Positions 47,402 through 56,531 of a stretch of 64,000 bases of DNA are shown here, in pieces. The stretch is taken from assembly GCA_035299505.1 (NCBI GenBank), contig DATGWL010000112.1, positions 1-64,000 on the forward strand, read 5' to 3'. Each line of letters opens with the position of its first letter. Positions within the stretch are counted from its first letter, which is position 1. Below the pieces are notes generated by a model. That model searched no databases and was not told the DNA's origin. It saw nothing but the letters and a program-made list of their open reading frames with translations. The translations under genes and the position numbers were made by a program. Source of the DNA: M3007 sp035299505 (lineage in GTDB: Bacteria > Bacteroidota > Bacteroidia > Chitinophagales > Saprospiraceae).

Positions 47402-50362
47402 ATGCTGCTTATGAACACCAAACTCCGCGCCGGGTTTCTGTCAGCGCTGCTCATCTCCGCAGTCAGCCTGTTGAACGCCCAAAAGTCGGCCGTAAACGAG
47501 CTGACTTCACGCGCCGACCGGCAGTTCGACCTTTATTCTTACAACCTGGCCATTCAAACCTACGAGGAAGTCCTCAAGGAAGACAAAAGCAACTCTCATG
47601 CGCTGGCACGTATTGGCGACTGCCATTACCAACTCAACCGGCCCGATAAAGCCGTTGAATGGTATCAGAAGGCTCAAAACACCTATAACATGGAGTCGGA
47701 TGTGCCACTCCGTTTGGGTAAAGCCCTGATGCAAACCGGCGATTACGACGGCGCCAAGGATCAATTCCTGTTATACGCTGAAACAGACGAAAAAGTGGGC
47801 CGCCACTTTGCCAATCTGGCCGATTTTGCCATCAAAAACGCCAGGAAAGATGGACAATGGCAGGCAAAAAATGAAGCCATTAACACGGCCTCTGCCGATT
47901 TTGGCGCAGCATTTTACCAATCGAAGGTAGCATTCAGTTCCGCCAGAACGGATATCCAGCCCAAAGGCAAACCAGCCGGCGATATTCAGGGCGGAAACAC
48001 CAATTTCCTGTTTGTCAGCCAACGCAGCCCGGAAACCGATATGTTGCAAAAACCGGTTTTTCTGCGCACAGATGTACAAAATAACCGCAATGAAGGCCCG
48101 GTGAGCTTCTCCTCCAACGGCCGCAAAGTGGCTTTTGCCCGCAATAAATTCATCTCAGGCACACGCCAGATTGCCGAAACAGGCATGAACATGAGCATTT
48201 ATCTGGCTGATGTGAACGATGGCGTTTGGGAAAATGTAAAAGCATTCCCTTACAATGGCTCTACTTACGGTGTTGGATTCCCGTGTCTGTCGCCCGATGG
48301 CAGCAAACTGCTCTTTGCCTCCACTCAACCCGGCGGCTTTGGCGGTTGGGATATTTATGTTTCCAACTGGACCTCTACCGGCTGGAGCGAACCCCGCAAC
48401 CTGGGTACTCCACTAAATACTCCTGGCAATGAAGTAACGCCTTATTTTGACGGTAATTACATCTACTTTTCTTCTGATTGGCACCACGGACTCGGCGGGC
48501 TCGACGTTTTCCGTGCTACCCTGGGCGAATCAGAAGTTACAGAAGTGGTACACCTGGGCACGGGTGTAAACTCTCCACGCGACGACTACGGATTTATTTA
48601 CAACGCCACCGAAAATATTGGCTACGTAACCAGTACCCGCGCTGGCGGTCGTGGCAATGAAGACATCTGGATGGTGAATAAAAAATGGCAGGATGAGCCA
48701 GCTGTTGCTGAAAAAACCATTTCCCGCGAGCGTCCAACGGAATACAGCACGCCGGGAGATCCCTCAGGCAGTGGCGCCGGCAATATGCACCTGCTGATTA
48801 CAGATGAAAGAGGATTCCCGCTGGGCGATGTGGACATAGACCTGACAGACTGCTACGGCACCACTGGCAAAACAGGGCGCGATGGTAAATTCTACTTCGA
48901 TGAACTGCTTCGCCCTATCACTTGTGAGGCAACCCTGAGGAAAGCCGGCTATGCCGATAAGAAGCTGGAACTCAAGGACTTTGGTCGTTCCAATGTTAAA
49001 ATTGCCATGAGCATGGATATCCGGGAGGAATTCCGCGGTTATGTGTACGACGCACAAACCAAAGCTCCCTTGCGCGGTGTATCTGTTCAGGTACAGGCGC
49101 CTGATGGCGTTCTGGAAACCAGTACCGACGAAAACGGCTTTTATAGCCTGAACATAGAGCCAGGCCAGGCATATCTGGTTAGCTACAACAAAAACAGCTA
49201 TGTGGATGCGGTGATCAGGACCAATTTCCCTTTCAACAGCAACCACAAGATCAGTAGTGTACTCATGGACAAAGAGTACAACGACCTGACGGTGAGCAAA
49301 AAAGATGGCTATGTGGAATACGACAACACCGCCAAACCAGTTGTGTACAGTGATGGCAGTGAGTCGAACATTACCAAAGTACTTCCTAAAGAAATAGCTG
49401 TTGCTCAGCCACAGGAAAAGCTAACGGGTTATTCCATCCAGTTGGAAGCAATGCCGGAAGCCGTTACGGATGTCAAATTACGTCCTTATGAGCCACTTAC
49501 CCAATATGGCAACCTGTATGTAAAAACGGAGCGGAATTTGAATAAAATCCGTTTGGGCATTTACGCCACCCAAAAAGAGGCTGATGCCATTCTCAAGAAA
49601 GTACACCAGACCGACAAGCGCTACAAAGCGGCCTGGGTGGTGGAAGAAAGAGGTGCAGATGAAACCCTGTTGGTAGAAAGTCAAACGCCGGTAGCGCCAG
49701 CCCAATACAGCACTGAAGAGCCTGTTGCCAAACCGGATGCATCGCTGGTGCGTTACGCTATCCAGCTGGCATCATTCCCTGCCGACAGAAAGGTATCCAT
49801 TACGGATTACACCCGTCTGAATGGTGTTGGGAATCTCTACTCCAAAACAGAAAATGGCTATACCAAGGTAAGAATGGGTATTTGGAAAAATTACTCTGAA
49901 GCGGAGTCTGCCAAGAAAATTGCCATGGTACGCGGTTTTACGGATGTAAACATCATCACTGAGCGCGCAGATGATCCGGAAATCCGGGATCACCTGATTC
50001 CTCCGGTAACGCCCAATGCGCCCAAAACAGTAAAAATCAAGGAACCAGATCCTTTGGCGCCTGTGGTTTACAGCACCACTCCAACCGCTAAACCAGTCAT
50101 TTCAGCTGGCAAAAAAGGGTTGCCATATCTGGTGCGCATCGCCGCGCTGTCTAAACCGGAAAGTTTTGAACCAGAACCAGTTGAAGACCTTGGTATTATT
50201 GAAAAACGCCCGGCCAAGAATTCCCCGGGCATGACACTCATTCTCATTGGCTCTTATCCCGACCTGCCATCTGCCCAGCGCGTAGCTCAGGAACTGGTGG
50301 AAAGAGGTTACAAAGATGCCTACGTGGTTAAAGACGAAAATGGCAATTTGGTGAGGAAGTAG
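47402..50362 (+). CDS. PorE-like envelope protein: TPR, beta-propeller, carboxypeptidase-regulatory-like and three SPOR domains
   Basis: 986 residues; ATG 47402 or 47411 (MNTKLRAGFLSALLISAVSLLNAQ, signal peptide). TPR repeats cover about 35-165 (YNLAIQTYEEVLKEDKSNSHA, PDKAVEWYQKAQNTY). PD40/WD40-like propeller blades cover about 195-430 (CLSPDGSKLLFASTQPGGFG, GNYIYFSSDWHHGLGGLD). Two carboxypeptidase-regulatory-like folds lie at about 464-540 and 544-625. Three SPOR domains, which bind peptidoglycan, lie at about 675-760, 782-860 and 906-986 (TGYSIQLEAM, VRYAIQLASFP, MTLILIGSYPDLPSAQRVA). The first three parts match PorE of the type IX secretion system, which instead ends in an OmpA-like domain. 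Likely periplasmic or outer-membrane-attached and wall-binding. It faces a GGTCATTT repeat element. Confidence 0.88.
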   Translation: MLLMNTKLRAGFLSALLISAVSLLNAQKSAVNELTSRADRQFDLYSYNLAIQTYEEVLKEDKSNSHALARIGDCHYQLNRPDKAVEWYQKAQNTYNMESDVPLRLGKALMQTGDYDGAKDQFLLYAETDEKVGRHFANLADFAIKNARKDGQWQAKNEAINTASADFGAAFYQSKVAFSSARTDIQPKGKPAGDIQGGNTNFLFVSQRSPETDMLQKPVFLRTDVQNNRNEGPVSFSSNGRKVAFARNKFISGTRQIAETGMNMSIYLADVNDGVWENVKAFPYNGSTYGVGFPCLSPDGSKLLFASTQPGGFGGWDIYVSNWTSTGWSEPRNLGTPLNTPGNEVTPYFDGNYIYFSSDWHHGLGGLDVFRATLGESEVTEVVHLGTGVNSPRDDYGFIYNATENIGYVTSTRAGGRGNEDIWMVNKKWQDEPAVAEKTISRERPTEYSTPGDPSGSGAGNMHLLITDERGFPLGDVDIDLTDCYGTTGKTGRDGKFYFDELLRPITCEATLRKAGYADKKLELKDFGRSNVKIAMSMDIREEFRGYVYDAQTKAPLRGVSVQVQAPDGVLETSTDENGFYSLNIEPGQAYLVSYNKNSYVDAVIRTNFPFNSNHKISSVLMDKEYNDLTVSKKDGYVEYDNTAKPVVYSDGSESNITKVLPKEIAVAQPQEKLTGYSIQLEAMPEAVTDVKLRPYEPLTQYGNLYVKTERNLNKIRLGIYATQKEADAILKKVHQTDKRYKAAWVVEERGADETLLVESQTPVAPAQYSTEEPVAKPDASLVRYAIQLASFPADRKVSITDYTRLNGVGNLYSKTENGYTKVRMGIWKNYSEAESAKKIAMVRGFTDVNIITERADDPEIRDHLIPPVTPNAPKTVKIKEPDPLAPVVYSTTPTAKPVISAGKKGLPYLVRIAALSKPESFEPEPVEDLGIIEKRPAKNSPGMTLILIGSYPDLPSAQRVAQELVERGYKDAYVVKDENGNLVRK

Positions 50363-50372
50363 TAGATGACCT

Positions 50373-50550
50373 TTAAGGGTCATTAAAAGGTCATTTAGGA
50401 GGTCATTTTGGTCATTTTGACTGAGAGCCTTCTAAATGACCTTTTTATTTACCCTGAAATGTCCGAAGAAATGGCTCTATAAATGCCGCATAAATAGCCC
50501 TTAAATGACTATCAAATGACCTTCTAAATGCCCCTTCAATGCCTCTCTCA
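50373..50550. repeat. Inverted arrangement of GGTCATTT units between convergent genes
   Basis: Four GGTCATTA/T units (about 50377-50419) are followed by reversed AAATGACC-type units at about 50433-50442, 50500-50522 and degenerate AAATGCC copies to 50550. The same unit makes the element at 57779-58037. Confidence 0.75.
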
Positions 50551-50565
50551 ATAAACAATCTCCCC

Positions 50566-53046
50566 TTACCCTTTTATCCACTGACTACTCCAGATCCTGT
50601 GGCCATTTTTATCCCAAACGCTTAATATATAAACACCAGGCGACAAATGTTCCACCGCGATTGGCCAGCGACTTTTGCGCAGGTCTATTGGTTCGTCGGC
50701 TATTTTTTGTCCCAGAATTGTGTAGATATGTACTGTTAAAGCTGATTTTAATTCAGATTGCAGAAACACAAATGAGCCGGCTGGATTGGGAAACAAGGCA
50801 AATCCGTCATGAAAAGCCGGAGGCTGTGGAGGGGCTTCACTTTTTTGCTGGAACGAAACCCAAGGGCGGGCCTGCTTGAAAGTGAGCACATTATTTGCAT
50901 CTATCTTGTATTCTACCTCCATGGCAAAATCCTCCTGCTTTTCAGCATTGTACAACACCTTGAACTGTTCGTGGATTACCCCGAGATATTGGCGCATTTG
51001 ATCCAGATAATGCGGCGACATGATCAGGGAGTCATGAGGCAGCAGGTTGGAAGCACTCATCACAATAAAATCGTCTTCTGTTACCTGCTCAACATCCAGT
51101 AATATCTCTTCCGGTGTAGAAGGTCCTGTCGGATTGGTTACCAGATCCTCCCCTATCTGGGTGTTCAGGTAATAGGTGCCTTCTGTTTGGTAAAAAGGAT
51201 CAGTGGAAACTCCGACGCCATTGGCTTTTTCATCCTTGAAATTGGGATGTACCAAAATACCCATGGCCACGGTAAAATGGTCTACTCTGTTGAAAGACCG
51301 CTCGTTAAATGCCCTGAAATTCCAAAGGCTGGCAAAGACCTCTTTTATAGATTTGGCTATATGTCCCTCAGATGGTTTCTGTGTTTTGGAGTCGTACAAG
51401 CCGGCACCGCTGAAACCCGGCAAATCTTCATTATTAGTACTTGAACGACAACGAATGGAGGTTCCGACCGGGAAGCATTGCTGCATATTCCCCAAAGCCT
51501 CCATCATCCAGTTGGGCATAGTAGCATCAATGAGCAACTGTCTGAACCAGGCAAGTTGTGCTTCCTGAACGGCATAATCTATTTGAAACTCCGGGGCGTC
51601 TATCATGTTTTGAGCTATGTCGTAAAACCCGTTGTATTGCATAAAGGCATCGTAGAAGTAAAACGGAATGCCAAAACCATCAGGAATTACCCCCTCTGCA
51701 AACCCAAACCGGCGCATGGTAGCAACGTTGGCGCATTTTACTCCAAAACTGCTTGCATGGCTGAATTCTATACTGTCCAGAGGCAAGATGCGGGTCATGC
51801 TCAAATCGCGGACCAGTTTTTGAGGCTGAGCTGGCTGTAATGCCTTAAAAAAAGCCTCGACTTCGCTCAATGTTGCTTCCCGAAGTATAAATCCCAACCT
51901 GTCTGCTTTATAATATACATATTTATCCAACAGCGTATCAATGCCAGGTTGATCCAGCGCATTTTTGATAAAGGCATTTGGCACCTGATCCTGAATGGCT
52001 CTTAGATTGACGTGTGATAGCGGTGTTTGCATCACTGAAGTAATCATGCCGGCTACTCTGGGCAACTCATTAGGCAGAGTCTCACAAACAACAATATCTC
52101 TACCGTGGGGCGTTTCTCCAGGCAACAGTTGCCGCAATAAGCCAAACCCTTCAGCTACATGATAGGCTTGATAGTCCAGATCTTCAAACAGATCAGCTTC
52201 AAAAAGAACTGAAATCCTGGAGGCATCATACGCCTCCTTCTCCTCCCAATAAAGTGGCAAACCAACTGGCTCCAGTGGATAATAACACAGGTTATTTCTT
52301 AAAAAAGGCATATTGGCAGCCAATAACTCCATTGCTTTTCTGATGTAAACCAGGGTAAAGGAGCTGTTGGCATGAAAGAAAAACCGGTAAACGCCCAAAG
52401 AACCATTAGGCGACATCACAAAGGGATGGAACGCAATGGTACCTGTCATCAAAGTGCCGTCATTGGTATATCCAATAGCATGGGCAAATTCTGTATGTAG
52501 TTCGTGTGTATTGCTGTTGACAAAAAACAACTCCGGTTCAGCCTCATCCCGGTTATGGATAAAAAACTTCACTAATTCCGTTGTGCTATCTCCTGTAGCC
52601 GGAGACGTAAACGACAATTTTTTGAATGTTGGACGATCGGGAATACAAACCGTTCCGTCATGAAAATCAATAGGTTTGGCAACATTAAAAGGGCTGTAAG
52701 TATGCAGATCTGCCAGTTCTTCCAGATCGTTTTTGCCATCGCCATCCGTGTCTGCCGGATTAGACAACAAATGCTCTGTAACCCTGTAATGGGTCAATGG
52801 ATACGCAGCCAGAGGTTCAGTGAGGTGGATGGAGCCGTTTATGCCTCGTTGAATAGCCGTGGCCTGCTCAAACGCACCCGCCTGGTCGTGACGCACATGC
52901 AGAACGTAGTAGTGATCTTCGGTGCTGGCCACAGTAATTTCAGCTCTTCCATCAGGGCGTGTTGAAATGCTTAGAATAGGTGCTTGTTGCGCATTTATCT
53001 GTACACAAAGCAGTAGGCAAAAAATACATGTAATTGGTTTTTTCAT
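50566..53046 (-). CDS. Exported PEP/pyruvate-binding (dikinase-like ATP-grasp) protein with T9SS type A sorting domain
   Basis: 826 residues with a signal peptide (about 1-19, ending INAQ). A thrombospondin type 3-like calcium motif (ADTDGDGKNDLEEL) is near residue 100. A swivelling phosphohistidine-like domain follows, with H345 in TPLSHVNLRA. The PPDK/PEP-synthase-type ATP-grasp (about 430-740) has CRSSTNNEDLPGFSGAGLYD. The last 75 residues (FALFPNPAGSFVFLQS to LSPGVYILSVWDKNG) are a T9SS type A sorting domain. Phosphohistidine domain before ATP-grasp is the order of glucan-water dikinase rather than PPDK. Such enzymes use ATP, so a location outside the cell is unexpected; it may have lost catalysis and bind a ligand instead. 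Confidence 0.85.
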   Translation of the reverse strand: MKKPITCIFCLLLCVQINAQQAPILSISTRPDGRAEITVASTEDHYYVLHVRHDQAGAFEQATAIQRGINGSIHLTEPLAAYPLTHYRVTEHLLSNPADTDGDGKNDLEELADLHTYSPFNVAKPIDFHDGTVCIPDRPTFKKLSFTSPATGDSTTELVKFFIHNRDEAEPELFFVNSNTHELHTEFAHAIGYTNDGTLMTGTIAFHPFVMSPNGSLGVYRFFFHANSSFTLVYIRKAMELLAANMPFLRNNLCYYPLEPVGLPLYWEEKEAYDASRISVLFEADLFEDLDYQAYHVAEGFGLLRQLLPGETPHGRDIVVCETLPNELPRVAGMITSVMQTPLSHVNLRAIQDQVPNAFIKNALDQPGIDTLLDKYVYYKADRLGFILREATLSEVEAFFKALQPAQPQKLVRDLSMTRILPLDSIEFSHASSFGVKCANVATMRRFGFAEGVIPDGFGIPFYFYDAFMQYNGFYDIAQNMIDAPEFQIDYAVQEAQLAWFRQLLIDATMPNWMMEALGNMQQCFPVGTSIRCRSSTNNEDLPGFSGAGLYDSKTQKPSEGHIAKSIKEVFASLWNFRAFNERSFNRVDHFTVAMGILVHPNFKDEKANGVGVSTDPFYQTEGTYYLNTQIGEDLVTNPTGPSTPEEILLDVEQVTEDDFIVMSASNLLPHDSLIMSPHYLDQMRQYLGVIHEQFKVLYNAEKQEDFAMEVEYKIDANNVLTFKQARPWVSFQQKSEAPPQPPAFHDGFALFPNPAGSFVFLQSELKSALTVHIYTILGQKIADEPIDLRKSRWPIAVEHLSPGVYILSVWDKNGHRIWSSQWIKG

Positions 53047-53114
53047 GGCCAGCGGGGTAATGCGTTAACCCTCGTTTCCAAAAGTACAAAAATTTACGCT
53101 GCCCACAAAAAAAA

Positions 53115-53144
53115 CTGGTTCACAGGGGCGCCCCTGTGAACCAG
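53115..53144 (-). terminator. Terminator of rng
   Basis: CTGGTTCACAGGGGC (53115-53129) and GCCCCTGTGAACCAG (53130-53144) form a perfect 30-base palindrome. On the minus strand it is followed by TTTTTTTT, as required after rng, which ends 22 bases upstream. Confidence 0.88.
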
Positions 53145-53166
53145 CAAAATATCTGTATCAGTTCGC

Positions 53167-54717
53167 TTAGTTCATCCTGATTTCATCTTCGTTGCCGTCG
53201 AAAAAGCGGTATTCTGTAAGGTGATAATCTGCATTGGGTATCACTTTGATCCACTTGTTGTATCGCAGGAACCATTTCATCTGACGACTCGGCCAGCCTT
53301 TGCGCAGGTAAGCTTCCAGATATGGGTGAACCCGAAGTTCGAGCGGCGATTTTGGACGGCTCTGCATGATGAACTCCAGATCGCGTTCGATATCATCGGT
53401 GAGCAGGATAGTAGCATTCACCTGACCCGTACCGTTGCAGGTCGGACACATCTCGGCGGTGTTCACCATTACTTCCGGGCGAGCCCTTTCGCGGGTAATT
53501 TGCATCAAACCAAACTTAGACAGCGGCAGGATGGTATGTTGCGAACGATCTTTTCGCATGAAATCCTCCATTGCCTTGCTGAGCTGCTTTTTGTGCTCCG
53601 GATTTTTCATGTCGATAAAATCGATCACAATGAGGCCTCCAATATCGCGCAGACGAATCTGTCGGGAAATTTCTTCAGCAGCTTCCAGGTTAACGCCCAG
53701 GATGGTCTGTTCCACGTCGTTGCTCACAATTTTATGACCACTGTTGACGTCGATAACGTGCATAGCCTCGGTTTTTTCGATAACCAGGTAAGCACCAGAG
53801 CTCATGGTAGCAGTTTTACCGAAAGCCGCTTTTACCTGGCGGGTAACCCCGTACACATCAAAAATGGGCTTATTGCCGCTATGCAACTGCACAATATTTA
53901 CCTGATCCGGGCTTATGCTCTGCATGTAGGCCTTGATATCGGCGTACAAATCCTTGTCGTTGACAACAATCTTGCTAAAGTTATCCGTGAGGAGGTCGCG
54001 CAGCACACTACCCGTTTTATCCAGTTCGCTGAGCAGTTTAGCCGGAGGCGCTTCGGATTTGAGTTGTTTAAAAATCTCTTCCCATTTACCGAGCAATTGC
54101 ATGAGTTCTTCGTGCAATTCCTGCACTTTTTTGCCTTCTGCTGCGGTACGGATAATGAGGCTGAAATTTTTAGGGCGGATACTTTCTGCCAATGCGTGAA
54201 GACGTTTGCGTTCTTCCGGGTTGGCAATTTTTTTGGATACGGAGATGGTGTCTGAAAACGGGGAGATAACCATGTAGCGCCCGGGCAGGGTCAATTCGCA
54301 AGACAGCCTCGGACCTTTGGTGGAGATAGGTTCCTTCAGAATTTGGACGAGGATCGGATGGCGCTTATTGAGCACCTGATCTACTTTTCCTGTTTTTACG
54401 ATATCTTCATCGTACTTAAAGTTGTCGAGTTTAGGGGTATTGATGCTGCCATTGATAACCCCATTCGACCATTTCACGAGGGATCGGAGCTTTGGTCCCA
54501 GATCAGTATAGTGCAGGAATGCATCCTTTCGGTGACCGATGTCTACGAAAGCAGCATTTAATCCGGGCATCATTTTACGGATCTTGCCTATAAATATATC
54601 CCCTACCGTAAAGTTATTATTGGTTTTCTGATGGTGGAGTTCGGCTAGTTTGCCGTTCTCGATCAGTGCAAGTTCAACGCCCGATTCAGAGGCATTGATG
54701 ATTAGTTCTTTATCCAC
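53167..54717 (-). CDS. rng: Ribonuclease E/G family protein (RNase G type)
   Basis: 516 residues. The S1 RNA-binding part is near the N-terminus (about 35-130, VGDIFIGKIRKMMPGLNAAFVDIGHRKDAFLH). The DNase I-like catalytic part carries the metal-binding aspartates in MHVIDVNSGH and GGLIVIDFIDM. The zinc-link CPTCNGTG joins subunits. The enzyme cuts single-stranded A/U-rich RNA in mRNA decay and rRNA maturation. It lacks the long C-terminal scaffold of RNase E. It lies downstream of HU, a TPR gene and a DUF1713 gene, an order common in Bacteroidota. A 494-base gap upstream is a probable leader. Confidence 0.95.
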   Translation of the reverse strand: MDKELIINASESGVELALIENGKLAELHHQKTNNNFTVGDIFIGKIRKMMPGLNAAFVDIGHRKDAFLHYTDLGPKLRSLVKWSNGVINGSINTPKLDNFKYDEDIVKTGKVDQVLNKRHPILVQILKEPISTKGPRLSCELTLPGRYMVISPFSDTISVSKKIANPEERKRLHALAESIRPKNFSLIIRTAAEGKKVQELHEELMQLLGKWEEIFKQLKSEAPPAKLLSELDKTGSVLRDLLTDNFSKIVVNDKDLYADIKAYMQSISPDQVNIVQLHSGNKPIFDVYGVTRQVKAAFGKTATMSSGAYLVIEKTEAMHVIDVNSGHKIVSNDVEQTILGVNLEAAEEISRQIRLRDIGGLIVIDFIDMKNPEHKKQLSKAMEDFMRKDRSQHTILPLSKFGLMQITRERARPEVMVNTAEMCPTCNGTGQVNATILLTDDIERDLEFIMQSRPKSPLELRVHPYLEAYLRKGWPSRQMKWFLRYNKWIKVIPNADYHLTEYRFFDGNEDEIRMN

Positions 54718-55211
54718 GAGGATGTATGATTGGTTAGCACAGGCGCCGAAATAGCTTAGGAGGAAGGGCGCATCGCAGGAGTCGGTTGACAGAAATGCGA
54801 AATAGCCTCCACACCAGGCACCAGAGGGCAGGCGGCAGGGAAATGGCCGTCGGGGGGAAAGCCGCTAGATTGGCAGGGTGAAGTACGATTGTTGTGTGCA
54901 ATCGTAAGGGGTTGGAAAGACAGTATCATTGAGCAAGGAGGGCTGATTCATTCCTGCCTGGGGTATGCAAGAGTGCAGCGAACGCCTGAATTTCAGGCAA
55001 AAAATGGGGTAAAAGCTTGCCAATGAACTGAATATAAGAAGGCTGCCAATCAACTTTTGAATCCACTGGATTCCAGGTGCAGCATACAGCGAAAAACTTT
55101 CCGGCAGCGCAAGCCACCGGAAAGTTTCGCTATGATTCGACGTCCGCGTCGTAGTCGCTGAGTCTGGCATTGCCTGATAGCAGAGCTACCAAGTGCCTGT
55201 AGTTCAGTTAC
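54718..55211. other. Long region upstream of rng without a supported gene
   Basis: 494 bases. Short frames on the minus strand look random and lack homology-like features. A hairpin at 55089-55130, small inverted repeats such as TACGATTG/CAATCGTA near 54884, and GCGGC/GCCGC pairs (54832, 54861) are present. The region may be the rng leader. Confidence 0.5.
55089..55130 (-). terminator. Possible terminator of the DUF1713 gene
   Basis: GCGAAAAACTTTCCGG (55089-55104) pairs with CCGGAAAGTTTCGC (55117-55130) with a two-base bulge. On the minus strand the T-rich side comes second, suiting a terminator about 80 bases after the DUF1713 stop. Confidence 0.5.
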
Positions 55212-55304
55212 TTAACGCTTCTTCTTGTGACGATTTTTGCGCAAACGCTTCTTACGTTTGTGGGTAGCAATCTTGTGTCTTTTACGTTTTTTTCCGCAAG
55301 GCAT
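55212..55304 (-). CDS. DUF1713 (AURKAIP1/COX24 domain) small basic protein
   Basis: A 30-residue protein, from ATG at 55304 to TAA at 55212, starting MPCGKKRKRHKIATHKRKKR and ending KNRHKKKR. About two thirds of the residues are Lys, Arg or His. The pattern fits the AURKAIP1/COX24 (mS38-like) domain, which in Bacteroidota is annotated as a very short protein and is related to a mitochondrial small-subunit ribosomal protein. It is probably a ribosome-associated peptide. It lies between the TPR gene and rng, both transcribed the same way. Confidence 0.88.
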   Translation of the reverse strand: MPCGKKRKRHKIATHKRKKRLRKNRHKKKR

Positions 55305-55359
55305 ACGGCTCTAAAAATTTAATGGCCTGCATTTCTGCAGGCGGGTTATGAGTTATGAG

Positions 55360-56142
55360 TTAGCGGTCTTTACAGCGTTCCGCCCACTCGGTTGCTTTTG
55401 CTGCATTGCCTGCTCCTTCATAGGCGCGAGCCAGGAGGCAGGGAGTATTGGGGTTTTTATTTTCCAGCGACCAGGACTTTTCCAGTCGTTCAATTGCTTT
55501 TTGCCATTGGCCGGTTTTGATGGCCAACCTGCCCAGTGCATTATACACAGTTGGGCTTTCAGGGTGTTTGGCTTCCAGATCCCGCAGCATTAATACAGCC
55601 TGCATAGGATTGTCTGGCGGTGGGTTTTCGGCATAAACCAGAGCCAGATTTACCCTATGTTCTACTTTGGCCGGTGCGAGAGAGGCGGCACTTTCGAACG
55701 CCTTTACGGCATGGCTGGCGCAGTATTGCCGAACAACCGGATCCTGGCTGGCCATTAAGCCATTAAAGAAGGTACCTCCTGCCACCGACCATGAGCTATC
55801 GGCATTTTCCAGTTCGGCTACCTGCTCTGCGAATCCTCCTGCAACCGGCATTTGGCCAAAATCATACCAAAGTCCGGAAAGCTTTTTAAGCATCAGAATT
55901 TTATCCTGATCGGAGGTGCTGGCATCCAGTTGTTTTTGCAAGGAACTTACCTGTTCGGCTTGTGCCGGACTCAGGTGAGCCGTTGCATCTTCCAGCAGGG
56001 TTTGAAAGCTGGTGCTCTCTCCTTGCAGGGTTCGTGTTTTCTCTATGGCTTTGTGTTTTGCCGGGGTAGTATCGAATCCGAAATAAAGAACAGAAAACAA
56101 TACGATTGCGGCAAAAATGGTCGCAAATTGCGCTTTATTCAT
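55360..56142 (-). CDS. Membrane-anchored TPR protein
   Basis: 260 residues. An N-terminal hydrophobic helix (about 5-24, FATIFAAIVLFSVLYFGF) anchors it; it is probably an uncleaved signal-anchor. A polar helical section (about 35-100) leads to TPR repeats (AVKAFESAASLAPAKVEHRVNLALVY, SPTVYNALGRLAIKTGQWQKAIERLEKSWSLENKN, CLLARAYEGAGNAAKATEWAERC). The layout resembles CcmH-like TPR proteins. It lies between HU and the DUF1713/rng genes. Function unknown. Confidence 0.85.
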   Translation of the reverse strand: MNKAQFATIFAAIVLFSVLYFGFDTTPAKHKAIEKTRTLQGESTSFQTLLEDATAHLSPAQAEQVSSLQKQLDASTSDQDKILMLKKLSGLWYDFGQMPVAGGFAEQVAELENADSSWSVAGGTFFNGLMASQDPVVRQYCASHAVKAFESAASLAPAKVEHRVNLALVYAENPPPDNPMQAVLMLRDLEAKHPESPTVYNALGRLAIKTGQWQKAIERLEKSWSLENKNPNTPCLLARAYEGAGNAAKATEWAERCKDR

Positions 56143-56190
56143 TAGTGTGAGCAGCTAACGGTAAGGCTCTCCCTTTTGATAGCATCCTGG

Positions 56191-56210
56191 AAAAAGCATC
56201 ATTGCTTTTT
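56191..56210 (-). terminator. Small hairpin after the HU gene
   Basis: AAAAAGCA (56191-56198) and TGCTTTTT (56203-56210) form an 8-bp stem with flanking A/T runs, 18 bases past the HU stop. Confidence 0.6.
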
Positions 56211-56228
56211 TCTGACCTGGTCAGCATA

Positions 56229-56531
56229 TTATTCCTCGTCGGGCAAGGAGTTAACATTGCTTTTCACCTGATCGGTGAAAACCTTGGCAGGTTTGAATGA
56301 CGGAATGAAATGTTCCGGGATTTCAATAGCCTTGCCTTTTTTGATGTTTCGGCCAACCTTTTTGGCGCGGCGCTTGATTACAAAAGAGCCAAAACTGCGG
56401 ATATACACGTTTTCGCCTTTTGTCATGGTAGATTTGATTTCCTTGAAAAGTTCTTCAAGCGTCACCAGAACATCTACTTTAGCAACGCCGGTCTTTTCGG
56501 AAATTGCGTTCACAAGGTCAGCCTTTCTCAT
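56229..56531 (-). CDS. HU/IHF family DNA-binding protein
   Basis: 100 residues, the standard histone-like length. MRKADLVNAISEKTGVAKVDV is the dimerisation helix region; GENVYIRSFGSFVIKRRAKKVGRN matches the HU signature, and the beta-arm that enters the DNA minor groove is GKAIEIPEHFIPSFKPAKVF. A short acidic end (SLPDEE) follows. It bends and compacts DNA as a dimer. A candidate minus-strand -7 element (TAATTTTG, 56749-56756) is 220 bases upstream. It heads the order HU, TPR, DUF1713, rng. Confidence 0.93.
   Translation of the reverse strand: MRKADLVNAISEKTGVAKVDVLVTLEELFKEIKSTMTKGENVYIRSFGSFVIKRRAKKVGRNIKKGKAIEIPEHFIPSFKPAKVFTDQVKSNVNSLPDEE

Noticed and set aside
53221..54255. A 344-codon open frame antisense to rng
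   Set aside because: It lies wholly within the conserved rng gene and shows only the composition expected of its complement.
54865..55170. A 101-codon minus-strand frame upstream of rng
   Set aside because: The product looks random, crosses the hairpin at 55089-55130, and overlaps another frame of equal quality.
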